From contig CP001643.1 of assembly GCA_000023405.1 (NCBI GenBank), positions 1,860,001 through 1,924,000 on the forward strand: a stretch of DNA of 64,000 nt, in the 5' to 3' direction. Source of the DNA: Brachybacterium faecium DSM 4810 (GTDB taxonomy: Bacteria > Actinomycetota > Actinomycetes > Actinomycetales > Dermabacteraceae). The notes below the pieces were generated by a model. That model saw nothing but the letters and a program-made list of their open reading frames with translations, was not told where the DNA came from and searched no databases. Shown piece by piece: positions 56,774 to 64,000 of this stretch; position 1 is the first letter of the stretch; each line of letters opens with the position of its first letter. The translations under genes and the position numbers were made by a program.

Positions 56774-57508
56774 TCAGCGCTCGACGTAGTGCAGGGAGCG
56801 CACGGAGCGCTCGAGGTGCCAGGTCATGGTGTCGGTGATCAGCCGGCCCGCCTCGTGCATGACGGTCTCGTCGGCGTCGAGCACATTCTCCCAGTCCCCG
56901 GCGAGCAGGAAGATCATGTGCTCGATCGTGGACTGCCGCACGGCGATCGCCCCCGGCCGCCGGCAGGGCGTGCACACGAGCCCACCGGCACGGATGTCGA
57001 TCGCGTGATGCGGCCCGTCGGCCCCGCAGGAGGCGCACACCCGCAGCTCCGGCGCCCAGCCGGAGACGGCGAGGGTGCGCAGCAGGAACGAGTCCAGCAC
57101 CAGCGGCGGCGGGATGCGGCCCTCGGCCATCGCGCGCAGCGCGCCGACGAGCATGAGGAAGCCGCGCTGATTGGGGTCCACGAACTCGTCGGTGAGGCGA
57201 TCGGTGGTCTCGAGCATCGCGCTGGCGGCGGTGAAGCGCCCGTATTCGGCGCTGATGCCGACGGCGAAGGCCTCGATGGTCACCACCTGGGTGACGGTGT
57301 GCAGGCTCCTGCCGGCGTGCAGCTGCACGTCCACGAGGGTGAACGGCTCGAGCCGGGCCCCGAAGCGGCTGCCGGTGCGGCGCACCCCCTTGGCGACGGC
57401 GCGGACCTTGCCGTGGCGGCGGGTGAGCAGCGTGATGATGCGATCGGCCTCGCCCAGGGGGTGGGTGCGCAGGACGATCGCGTCGTCGCGGTAGAGCTTC
57501 TGCTGCAT
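56774..57508 (-). CDS. recO: DNA repair protein RecO
   Basis: 244 residues. RecO helps load RecA at gaps. The OB-fold N-terminus reads [40 protein letters not shown], and the C-terminal zinc cysteines are CASCGAD and [11 protein letters not shown] at 57508 is chosen over a GTG two codons upstream; neither has a strong site. In an operon with uppS, as usual in actinobacteria. Confidence 0.95.
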   Translation of the reverse strand: MQQKLYRDDAIVLRTHPLGEADRIITLLTRRHGKVRAVAKGVRRTGSRFGARLEPFTLVDVQLHAGRSLHTVTQVVTIEAFAVGISAEYGRFTAASAMLETTDRLTDEFVDPNQRGFLMLVGALRAMAEGRIPPPLVLDSFLLRTLAVSGWAPELRVCASCGADGPHHAIDIRAGGLVCTPCRRPGAIAVRQSTIEHMIFLLAGDWENVLDADETVMHEAGRLITDTMTWHLERSVRSLHYVER

Positions 57509-57702
57509 GATCACCCGAGCCTACGGCCGCGGACCGCCCCGGCAGGGCAGGCCGGGGCGGTGTCGGCCAGGACGTCGGTCACCCGTCCGCCGCGCACCGA
57601 GCGGTCGGCGGGCCCCTCCTGCGGGCCCTGGCACGGCATGATGGCGCCATCATCCGTCGCACCGCGACCGCTGCGGTGCTGCACGACAGGGAGGCACGCA
57701 CC

Positions 57703-58416
57703 ATGGGGATCTTCTCGATGCTGCGACGTGACGACTCGGCGCGGCGCACCGCCCGCGCGGCGATGAAGGAGGCGCGCCGCGGGCAGGCGTCGCAGGACGG
57801 GGCGCTCGAACGGATCGTGACGATGATCCGTGACACCGGCCTGGACGGGAAGCTCGCGTACTCCTCGGCGGCGGAGACCGCCCGGCGTGCGCAGCGGGGG
57901 CGCGGCCGGCGCCGACCGGAGGTGGCGGTGCGCCGCCTGGTGCGGCGGCACCGCCGGGGCGTGACCGCCGGCGGCTTCGTCACCGGGCTCGGCGGCTTCA
58001 TCACCCTGCCCCTCCTGCTGCCCACGAACGTCCTGGAGTTCTACATCCAGGCCACCCGCATGGTCGGCGCGATCGCGGCGGTGCGCGGCTACGACCTCGA
58101 GGACGAGGAGATCCGGGTGCGGGTCCTCGCGGCGCTGCTGGGCGAGGAGTCCGGGGACGTGCTGCGGAACGTCGGGCTCGGGCCGGTCGCCGGGGCGGCC
58201 GCGCGCGGCATGGCCCGGTCGCTGCCGACGACCCCGCAGTCGCAGCTGGCCGGCGCGATCGGGGGCCGGCTGGTGCGCCGCTTCGGGCTGCGGTCCGCAC
58301 GGCTGTTCGGCAAGGCGATCCCGGGCCTGGGTGCGGTGCTCGGCGCCGCTGCGGACCGCGCGCAGCTGAACCGGATCGCGAAGGCCGCACGGGCGGGATT
58401 CCCGCCGGTGCGCTGA
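57703..58416 (+). CDS. EcsC family protein
   Basis: 237 residues. A basic N-terminal region is followed by VTAGGFVTGLGGFITLPLLLPTNVLEFYIQATRMVGAIAAVRGYDLEDEEIRVRVLAALLGEES, the typical EcsC core with one or two membrane-embedded helices, then IPGLGAVLGAAADRAQLNRIAKAAR. Function poorly known. GGGAGG precedes the ATG; a GTG nine codons upstream is less likely. Its stop overlaps the next start (TGATG). Confidence 0.85.
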   Translation: MGIFSMLRRDDSARRTARAAMKEARRGQASQDGALERIVTMIRDTGLDGKLAYSSAAETARRAQRGRGRRRPEVAVRRLVRRHRRGVTAGGFVTGLGGFITLPLLLPTNVLEFYIQATRMVGAIAAVRGYDLEDEEIRVRVLAALLGEESGDVLRNVGLGPVAGAAARGMARSLPTTPQSQLAGAIGGRLVRRFGLRSARLFGKAIPGLGAVLGAAADRAQLNRIAKAARAGFPPVR

Positions 58417-59006
58417 TGCGGGTGTTCGTCGCCCTCCGGCCCGCGCCCTCCGCGCTCGCGCACCTGGACGCGGCGCTCGAGGACGTCCGCGCCGGAGCGG
58501 GGCTCGCCCTGCGGTGGACGGATCCCGCGCAGTGGCATCTCACCCTCTCCTTCCGGCCCGATCTGCCCGCCGGGGCGCTCGAGGACGCGCTCCACGACCT
58601 CGCCGCGATCGCGGCCCGTCACCGGCCGCCGACGCTCCAGCTGAGCGGGGCCGGGGTGTTCGATGCCCGCACGCTGTGGATCGGCGTGGGAGGCGAGACC
58701 GCGCCGCTCGCGGCGCTGATGGGCGAGCCGCTGCTCGAGGGCGAGGGGCGGGAGCGGCGCCGCGCGCACCTGACCGTCGCGCGGGTCTCGGCCCGTGCTC
58801 CTCGCGCGCCGCGACGGCGCCGGCGGGGCGACCCGCCGCCGCCGGATCCCACCCGGCTCCTCCTCGCCGACGCCGTGCGGGCCCTGTCGGTCTACCGGGG
58901 CCCGAGCTGGGAGGCGACGGAGCTCGAGCTCGTCTCCTCCGCGCTCGGCGAGGGACGCTCGGGAGGGCCCCTCCACGAGGTGCTCGCCACCGTCCCCCTG
59001 GGCTGA
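58416..59006 (+). CDS. thpR: RNA 2',3'-cyclic phosphodiesterase (2H family)
   Basis: 196 residues of the 2H phosphoesterase fold with both H-x-T motifs: His41 (WHLTLSF) and His118 (AHLTVAR). The enzyme opens 2',3'-cyclic phosphates at RNA ends. A strongly basic insert (RAPRAPRRRRRG) follows the second motif. Coupled to the EcsC gene by a 1-bp overlap. Confidence 0.92.
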   Translation: MRVFVALRPAPSALAHLDAALEDVRAGAGLALRWTDPAQWHLTLSFRPDLPAGALEDALHDLAAIAARHRPPTLQLSGAGVFDARTLWIGVGGETAPLAALMGEPLLEGEGRERRRAHLTVARVSARAPRAPRRRRRGDPPPPDPTRLLLADAVRALSVYRGPSWEATELELVSSALGEGRSGGPLHEVLATVPLG

Positions 59007-59074
59007 AGGACGCCGCACCGCTGCCCAGCGCAGCGGGAGCCGGATGCCGCCGGGCAGGGGCAGTCCGGGCAGGG

Positions 59075-59842
59075 TCAGCCGGGGCGACGGCCGATCGCGA
59101 AGATGCGCCGGAACGGGAGGACGACGCCGCGCCCGCTGTCGGGATAGGCCTCGCGCAGCCGGGCGCGGAGCTCTACGGCGAAATGTTCGCGCAGCGGCTC
59201 GGGCAGTGCCTGGAGCGTGGGCCGCGCACCGGTGCCGCGCACCCACTCGAACACCGGATCCGGCCCATGCAGCACGTGCAAGTACGTCGTCTCCCACGCG
59301 TCCACCTCGAGGCCGAGGTCCTGGAGGGCGGCGAGGTAGGTCGCGGCGTCGTGCGAGGAGGGGGATGCGATCTCCTGCAGGTGCTCGGCGTACGGGGCCT
59401 CGGCGGCGAGCTCCCGGCGCAGCGCATGGCTGGGCTCGTCGAAGTTGCCGGGCACCTGCAGCGCCAGGCGGCCGCCCGGGGCGAGCATGCCCGCCAGGCG
59501 GGGCAGCAGCTCGAGGTGCCCGGGGACCCATTGGAGCGCGGCGTTGCTGAGCAGCACGTCGACCGGCCCGGGCGGCTCCCACCGGCGCAGGTCGGCCTGA
59601 ACGGCCGAGATGCCGGGGACGGTCGCGGCGCGGGCGATCATCTCGGGGCTCGAGTCCACGGCGAGCACCTCCGCCCTCGGCCAGCGCCGCGCGAGCAGCG
59701 CGGTCTGCGTGCCGGGCCCGGCGCCGAGATCGACCACGCGCTGCGGGGCCTCTGCCGGGATCCAGGCGAGGAGATCGAGGAAGGGCCGGGCCCGCTCGTC
59801 ACCGAACCGGAGATACTGCGCCGGGTTCCAGGTGTGCGTCAT
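59075..59842 (-). CDS. tam: Trans-aconitate 2-methyltransferase
   Basis: 255 residues. It methylates trans-aconitate, a by-product that inhibits aconitase, using S-adenosylmethionine. Family motifs: TWNPAQYLRFGDERARPFLDLL, the SAM loop VVDLGAGPGTQTALLARRWP (about 36-55), DLRRWEPPGPVDVLLSNAALQWVPGH and LQVPGNFDEPSH. A perfect 18-bp palindrome overlaps its promoter area at 59857-59874. Confidence 0.93.
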   Translation of the reverse strand: MTHTWNPAQYLRFGDERARPFLDLLAWIPAEAPQRVVDLGAGPGTQTALLARRWPRAEVLAVDSSPEMIARAATVPGISAVQADLRRWEPPGPVDVLLSNAALQWVPGHLELLPRLAGMLAPGGRLALQVPGNFDEPSHALRRELAAEAPYAEHLQEIASPSSHDAATYLAALQDLGLEVDAWETTYLHVLHGPDPVFEWVRGTGARPTLQALPEPLREHFAVELRARLREAYPDSGRGVVLPFRRIFAIGRRPG

Positions 59843-59856
59843 CGACCCTCCCCTTT

Positions 59857-59874
59857 TATCTTGACGTCAAGATA
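59857..59874. promoter_or_regulatory. Perfect 18-bp palindrome, MarR-type operator
   Basis: TATCTTGACGTCAAGATA is fully self-complementary and lies 15 bp upstream of the tam start. The ATCTTGA-N-TCAAGAT form is typical of MarR-family operators. No marR gene is in the window. Confidence 0.65.
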
Positions 59875-59921
59875 TGTGCGGGGCGGTCGATGGTCAAGCG
59901 GTCGACGCTCGAGCACACCCG

Positions 59922-62165
59922 TCACAGCGCCGCGGTGAGGCTCACCTCGGTGCGCGGCTGCATGAGCGAGACGCCCTCCCCCGGTGCCACCCAGCCGCCC
60001 GCGAGCGACGGATCGTACGCAGTCTCGACCACGGTGAGCTGCTGGCCGGGGTCCGCCTCGACGGTGATCAGCACGCTCTGCCCGGCCCGGAGGCCGTGGA
60101 TCTGCAGCGTCTCGAGCCCTGCGGCGGAGTCGACCGGGACGCCGTCGACGGCGACCGCGGAGAAGCCGCCCGCCCCCGGGGTGAGGGTGAGGGCGGAGGC
60201 ATCTCGCACCGCGGTGACCGCGATCTGCACCCGTGAGCCCTCGAGCCGCTCCACCTCGAGGCTCGGTGCCGGCAGAGCGGAGGTCGCCCGGGTGCCGTCG
60301 AGCGCGCGGCCCCAGTCGGTGCTGCCGGTGACCTCCCAGCGGGTCTCGCCGCTGACGCCGTCGACGTGGGCGGTGACCCGCTCCTGGACCGGCTCGGGGG
60401 AGGCGAGGGTCCAGGTGGTGCCGCCGACGACCAGGCCGAGCGTCAGCACCGCGGGCAGCACGGGGATCAGGAGACGGCGCAGGCGCCGGGACGGTTCCGC
60501 CGCGGCGGGCGCCGCACCGAGCAGCAGCGGCGCGGCGGCCCCGAGCCCGAGCAGTGCGGTGCCCGCCAGGGCACCGGCGGACGAGGCGATGCCGAACTCG
60601 GCCAGGGCGTGCAGCTGGGCACCCAGCATCCACCCGGTGGGCAGAAGGGCGAGCACCCGCACCCCGAGCGCCACGAGGCCCGCCCGCGGCGGCAGCACGC
60701 TCGCCAGCAGCGTGCCGCCCGCCGCGATCGCCGCGGGCAGGATCATCGCACCGCCGAGATCGGGCGAGTACACGCCGAGCACGGCCAGCAGGAGGGTGAC
60801 CAGCAGGGAGGCGCCGAGCAGCGCTGCAGCGCGGGAGATCAGGCAGCGGGCGAGCACCCAGAGCGCCGCCGCCACGACTGCTGCCGCCACCAGCTCGGCG
60901 AGCACGAACAGCTCGGCCCGCACCGGCTCGTGCGTGGCCTGCGAGAGCATCTCGGGAGTCGCTGCGGCGGTGAGGGCCCAGAGCCCGGCACCGCCGAGCA
61001 CCGCCCCGACGAGCACCAGCAGGAAGGCCGCGGCGCCGAGGGCGGCGCCCCGGAGGCTCACCTCCCCGCGCCGGCGCCGCACGAGCACGGCGGCGAGCAC
61101 CGCGAGCGGGGCCAGCAGGGCCAGGGCCGCCACCAGCCCGGGCGGCACCTGCACCACGCCCCAGGGAGCGGTGGTCTGGACCGGGCTCTCCTCCTCGCGC
61201 GGCGTGAGCGCGGCGAGATCCCGCTGGGCGAGGTCGCGGGTAAGGGCGAGGGTGAGGTCGCCGTAGTGCTGGAGGGTGCCGGGGTCCAGGTGGTCGGCGT
61301 CGTCCTCGGCGGAGTGATAGGCCCAGGAGTCGCCGATGATCGCCATGTCCATCCCCCACCAGCCCCCGTCGCGATAGACGGTGAAGTCGGTGTCGTTGGG
61401 GAGGAGCGAGAACAGCGCATCGGTGAAGGATTCGAACTCGGGGTGCGGGGCGGAGCCGATCACGGCGTGCATCGGCCCGCTCGCCCGGGTGATCATCGGA
61501 CGGCCCGAGATGCCGCGCGCCTCGTGGTTCAGCACCACCACGGGGGCGGCGAGCTCCTCGGCGCCCTCGGCGAGGAACGCCTCGGCGCCCAGCAGGCCGC
61601 GTTCCTCCCCGTCCAGGAGCAGCACCACCAGGTCGTTGCGCTGCGCTTCGGGCCCCAGCGCGCGCACCGTCTCGAGGATCACGGCGAGGCCCACGCCGGC
61701 GTCCGCGGCGCCGGGCGCGTTTGGGACCGAGTCGGTGTGGGTGGCCAGCACGAGGGTCCCGGTGGGGGCGGTGCCCGCTCGCGTCGCGATGAGGTTCCGC
61801 CCGTACCCGGCGCTCGCCTCGGTGCCCATCTCCCGCACCCCGAGCCCCTCCTGCGCCTCGATCTCGAACCCCCGAGCGGCGAGCTCGGCGGCGAGCTCCT
61901 CCTGGGCGCGGTCCACGGCCGGGGAGCCGACCGGGCGGGGCTCCTCCACCACGGGGGCGACCGCTTCGGCGGCGCGCTCCGCGCTGAAGACGCTCGAGGG
62001 CGCCTCCTCGCCCGCCGGCGGGGTGGTCCCGCGGGAGGCGGCCCCGGCGCCGAGCGTCGCCAGCAGCACCAGCAGCAGGAGGAGCGCGTGGGCGGGCGTC
62101 GCGCCGGGGGCGGTCGACGCCACGGCATCGGCGGGCTCGGCGGGGTGGTCAGTCGACGTCGGCAT
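59922..62165 (-). CDS. M28 family metallopeptidase with C-terminal membrane domain
   Basis: 747 residues. A first hydrophobic helix (ALLLLLVLLATLGAGAASRG) anchors an extracytoplasmic M28 zinc peptidase. Ligands are visible: His and Asp in LATHTDSVPNAPGAADAGVG, the Glu pair in LLDGEERGLLGAEAFL, Glu/Asp region VVLNHEARG, and the final His in AYHSAEDDADHLD. After about residue 330 come eight or so membrane helices and a C-terminal beta-rich domain. M28 enzymes of this shape are aminopeptidases; the substrate is unknown. Confidence 0.88.
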   Translation of the reverse strand: MPTSTDHPAEPADAVASTAPGATPAHALLLLLVLLATLGAGAASRGTTPPAGEEAPSSVFSAERAAEAVAPVVEEPRPVGSPAVDRAQEELAAELAARGFEIEAQEGLGVREMGTEASAGYGRNLIATRAGTAPTGTLVLATHTDSVPNAPGAADAGVGLAVILETVRALGPEAQRNDLVVLLLDGEERGLLGAEAFLAEGAEELAAPVVVLNHEARGISGRPMITRASGPMHAVIGSAPHPEFESFTDALFSLLPNDTDFTVYRDGGWWGMDMAIIGDSWAYHSAEDDADHLDPGTLQHYGDLTLALTRDLAQRDLAALTPREEESPVQTTAPWGVVQVPPGLVAALALLAPLAVLAAVLVRRRRGEVSLRGAALGAAAFLLVLVGAVLGGAGLWALTAAATPEMLSQATHEPVRAELFVLAELVAAAVVAAALWVLARCLISRAAALLGASLLVTLLLAVLGVYSPDLGGAMILPAAIAAGGTLLASVLPPRAGLVALGVRVLALLPTGWMLGAQLHALAEFGIASSAGALAGTALLGLGAAAPLLLGAAPAAAEPSRRLRRLLIPVLPAVLTLGLVVGGTTWTLASPEPVQERVTAHVDGVSGETRWEVTGSTDWGRALDGTRATSALPAPSLEVERLEGSRVQIAVTAVRDASALTLTPGAGGFSAVAVDGVPVDSAAGLETLQIHGLRAGQSVLITVEADPGQQLTVVETAYDPSLAGGWVAPGEGVSLMQPRTEVSLTAAL

Positions 62166-62241
62166 GAGGACTGTCTACCGTCCGCACCGCACCGGGCGCC
62201 TCCTGCGTGAGGAGGAGATGCGCGATCGTGTCCGCCCCGCC

Positions 62242-63168
62242 TCAGGCGTCGAGGCTGTCGAGGTCCTCGAGGGCGGTGAGGGTGCCGGCCGCCTCGAGCA
62301 GCGCCGCCCGGAACGCGAGCAGCGAGGGATGGCGCGCCGCACCGGCGCGAGCGGCGGTGTAGAGCGAGCGGCGGGGCTGCCCGGGCAGTCGGAGCACGCG
62401 GGTTCCGCCCAGATGCTCGGAGGCGATGAGACCCGGTACGAAGGCGACCGCGTGCCCGGTGCGCACCAGGTGCACCTGCAGCAGCGGATCCGGGGTCGCG
62501 AAGCGCACATGCGGCTCGATGCCCGCCTGGCGCAGATACGTGCGCGCCCAGGTGCCGGTCCGGCTGCCGTAGGGATCCAGCGCCCACGGCGCATCGGCGA
62601 GGGCGCTGAGCGTGCTCACCTCCGCCCACGGACCGGAGCGCGGCAGCACCAGCAGCAGGGGATCGCGCAGCAGCGCCTCCCGATCGGTGCCGCGGCGCAC
62701 CCGATGCTCCCCGCCGGGATAGTCCTCACCCAGGATCACGTCGTAGTCGTGGGCCAGCAGCCCCTCGTACGCGTGGTCCACCTCCTGCTGCGCCATCTCG
62801 ACCTGGAGGTCCGGGGAGCGCTCGGCGAGCACGCTGACCGCTGCCGGGGCGAGCGCGATCATCGGCGTCTGGAAGGACGCCACGCGCAGCAGCCCGCTGG
62901 CCTCGCCCTGCGCGAGGGCGAGCTCGGCCTCCGCCGTCTCCAGCAGCCCGAGCATCTCCTCCGCGCGGCGGGCGAGCTGCACCCCCGCATCCGTGAGCAC
63001 CACCCGGCGGCCCACCTGCGCGAAGAGGGAGACCTTCGTCTCCCGCTCGAGCTGGGCGAGCTGCTGGGACACGGCCGAGGCCGACATCGAATGGGCGTTC
63101 GCGACCGCGGTCATCGTCTGCAGCCTGCGCAGTTCGTGCAGCAGGAACAGTCGGTGCAGATTCAGCAT
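62242..63168 (-). CDS. LysR family transcriptional regulator
   Basis: 308 residues. HTH about 3-62 (LNLHRLFLLHELRRLQTMTAVANAHSMSASAVSQQLAQLERETKVSLFAQVGRRVVLTDAG), then a LysR effector domain starting GLLRVASFQTPMIALAP. The start at 63168 has GGGGGAGGG upstream; one 17 codons further lacks a site. It diverges from the EamA transporter gene, which it may control. Confidence 0.93.
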   Translation of the reverse strand: MLNLHRLFLLHELRRLQTMTAVANAHSMSASAVSQQLAQLERETKVSLFAQVGRRVVLTDAGVQLARRAEEMLGLLETAEAELALAQGEASGLLRVASFQTPMIALAPAAVSVLAERSPDLQVEMAQQEVDHAYEGLLAHDYDVILGEDYPGGEHRVRRGTDREALLRDPLLLVLPRSGPWAEVSTLSALADAPWALDPYGSRTGTWARTYLRQAGIEPHVRFATPDPLLQVHLVRTGHAVAFVPGLIASEHLGGTRVLRLPGQPRRSLYTAARAGAARHPSLLAFRAALLEAAGTLTALEDLDSLDA

Positions 63169-63185
63169 GCGCCCTCCCCCAATCA

Positions 63186-63200
63186 TGAAGCTCGGCTTCA
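63186..63200. promoter_or_regulatory. Candidate LysR operator
   Basis: TGAAGC-TCG-GCTTCA, a perfect 6-bp inverted repeat with a 3-bp centre, in the 92-bp region between the divergent lysR and EamA genes. Confidence 0.5.
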
Positions 63201-63260
63201 CGATACAGGTAGGAAACATTCGCTGGACCTGGCGGGACAGGCGCGGGCAGAGTGGAGGCC

Positions 63261-64000
63261 GTGACCACCTCCTCCTCCGCTCCGGCCCGCCCCACGACGA
63301 CCGGCCCGCTCCCCTCGGGCGGGGGCCGCGGCGTGCCGTTGACGCCCGTGCTGTTCATCCTCGGCTCCTGCTTCTCCCTGCAGTTCGGTGCCGCGATCGC
63401 CACCCAGCTCTTCCCCGCGATCGGCTCCTGGGGCACCACCGCGCTGCGGCTCGGGATCGCCGCGCTCGTGCTGCTCGTCGTGGTGCGCCCGAAGGTGCAC
63501 CGCTTCAGCCGCCAGCAGTGGATCGCCGTGATCGTCTTCGGTGTCGTCATCGGGGCGATGAACGGAAGCTTCTACTCCGCGATCGAGCGGATCCCGCTGG
63601 GCACCGCGGTTGCCATCGAGTTCCTGGGCCCCCTCACCGTCGCCGCGGTGCTCTCCACCCGCCGCACCGACCTCCTGTGGGTGCTGCTGGCTCTGGCCGG
63701 GGTGGGACTGTTCGGCGTGGAGTCCTTCACCGGTGCGGCGTCCCTGGACCTGCTCGGCGTGCTCTTCGCGCTCGTCGCCGCGGTGTTCTGGGGTCTGTAC
63801 GTGATGTCCAGCGCGCGGGTGGGCCAGCTGGTCGCCGGGCAGGACGGCCTGGCCGTCGCCATGGCGGTGGGGGCGCTCACGGTGCTGCCGTTCGGGGCGC
63901 AGGGCGCCCTGGTCGGGGTGATGGAGCCGCGTCTGCTCGTGCTCGCCGCCGGCACCGCGCTGCTGGCCTCCGTGCTGCCGTACACGCTCGAGCTCACCGC
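63261..64000 (+). CDS. EamA family (DMT) transporter, RhtA-like, 3' truncated by window
   Basis: 246 residues are visible. Helices begin at VPLTPVLFILGSCFSLQFGAAIATQLFPAIGSWGTTALRLGIAALVLL, then GVVIGAMNGSFYSAIERIPLGTAVAIEFLGPLTVAAVLS, the signature of RhtA-type amino-acid or metabolite exporters, and a second half begins after FWGLYVMSSARVGQ. GTG start at 63261 with GGAGG very close (2 nt). Divergent from lysR. Confidence 0.9.
   Translation, partial: MTTSSSAPARPTTTGPLPSGGGRGVPLTPVLFILGSCFSLQFGAAIATQLFPAIGSWGTTALRLGIAALVLLVVVRPKVHRFSRQQWIAVIVFGVVIGAMNGSFYSAIERIPLGTAVAIEFLGPLTVAAVLSTRRTDLLWVLLALAGVGLFGVESFTGAASLDLLGVLFALVAAVFWGLYVMSSARVGQLVAGQDGLAVAMAVGALTVLPFGAQGALVGVMEPRLLVLAAGTALLASVLPYTLELT

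Overview
The window is high-GC DNA from an actinobacterium. Lineage-typical genes support this: polyphosphate glucokinase, a type I methionine aminopeptidase with the N-terminal extension seen in actinobacteria, DUF3052 and DUF3145 proteins, glnA2 next to glnE, and an aceE-fabD-fabH-acpP-fabF cluster. The overall style resembles Micrococcales, perhaps Brachybacterium/Dermabacteraceae, but that genus guess is inference only.

Layout. 1-8 kb: an ABC-transporter/TetR pair, a RecB/Cas4-like nuclease, glnA2-glnE and two related lipoproteins, mostly on the minus strand. 8-17 kb: panB, map, ppgK, rnpB (RNase P RNA), yaaA, a tight sufS-sufU-nif3 operon, an SRAP gene and tRNA-Val. 17-25.9 kb: DUF3052 diverging from aceE, then the fatty-acid synthesis genes fabD-fabH-acpP-fabF, facing DUF3145-def-osmC. 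25.9-27.6 kb: tRNA-Asn, a LacI regulator and a tRNA with anticodon CAT.

27.56-35.73 kb is an 8.1 kb integrated element bounded by a 35-bp direct repeat of the tRNA 3' end. It has a tyrosine integrase, an HTH gene, and a divergent rightward operon. That operon holds an excisionase-like HTH protein, a P-loop ATPase, an iteron-rich intergenic region that looks like a replication origin, several small proteins, a terminase-small-subunit-like protein, and unknown cargo genes each followed by a related terminator. No capsid, portal, large terminase, tail, relaxase or FtsK/Tra gene is visible. The order (int and regulator diverging from xis, rep, ori, terS, cargo) matches a phage satellite of the PICI type. 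The integrase is frameshifted just before its catalytic tyrosine, so this copy may be locked in place. This is the most interesting part of the window.

35.8-41.3 kb: a CHAD protein converging on a tight dusB-dgt-dnaG operon. 41.4-49.5 kb: a flavin oxidoreductase, then a ROK regulator followed by a sugar ABC transporter and a GH42 beta-galactosidase, forming one oligosaccharide-use locus. 49.5-56 kb: DUF4037, glyS, and a zinc locus (znuA-znuC-znuB-zur) with a Zur box on the znuA start. 56-64 kb: recO-uppS, an EcsC protein, thpR, tam behind a perfect 18-bp palindrome, an M28 peptidase, and a divergent LysR/EamA pair cut by the window end.
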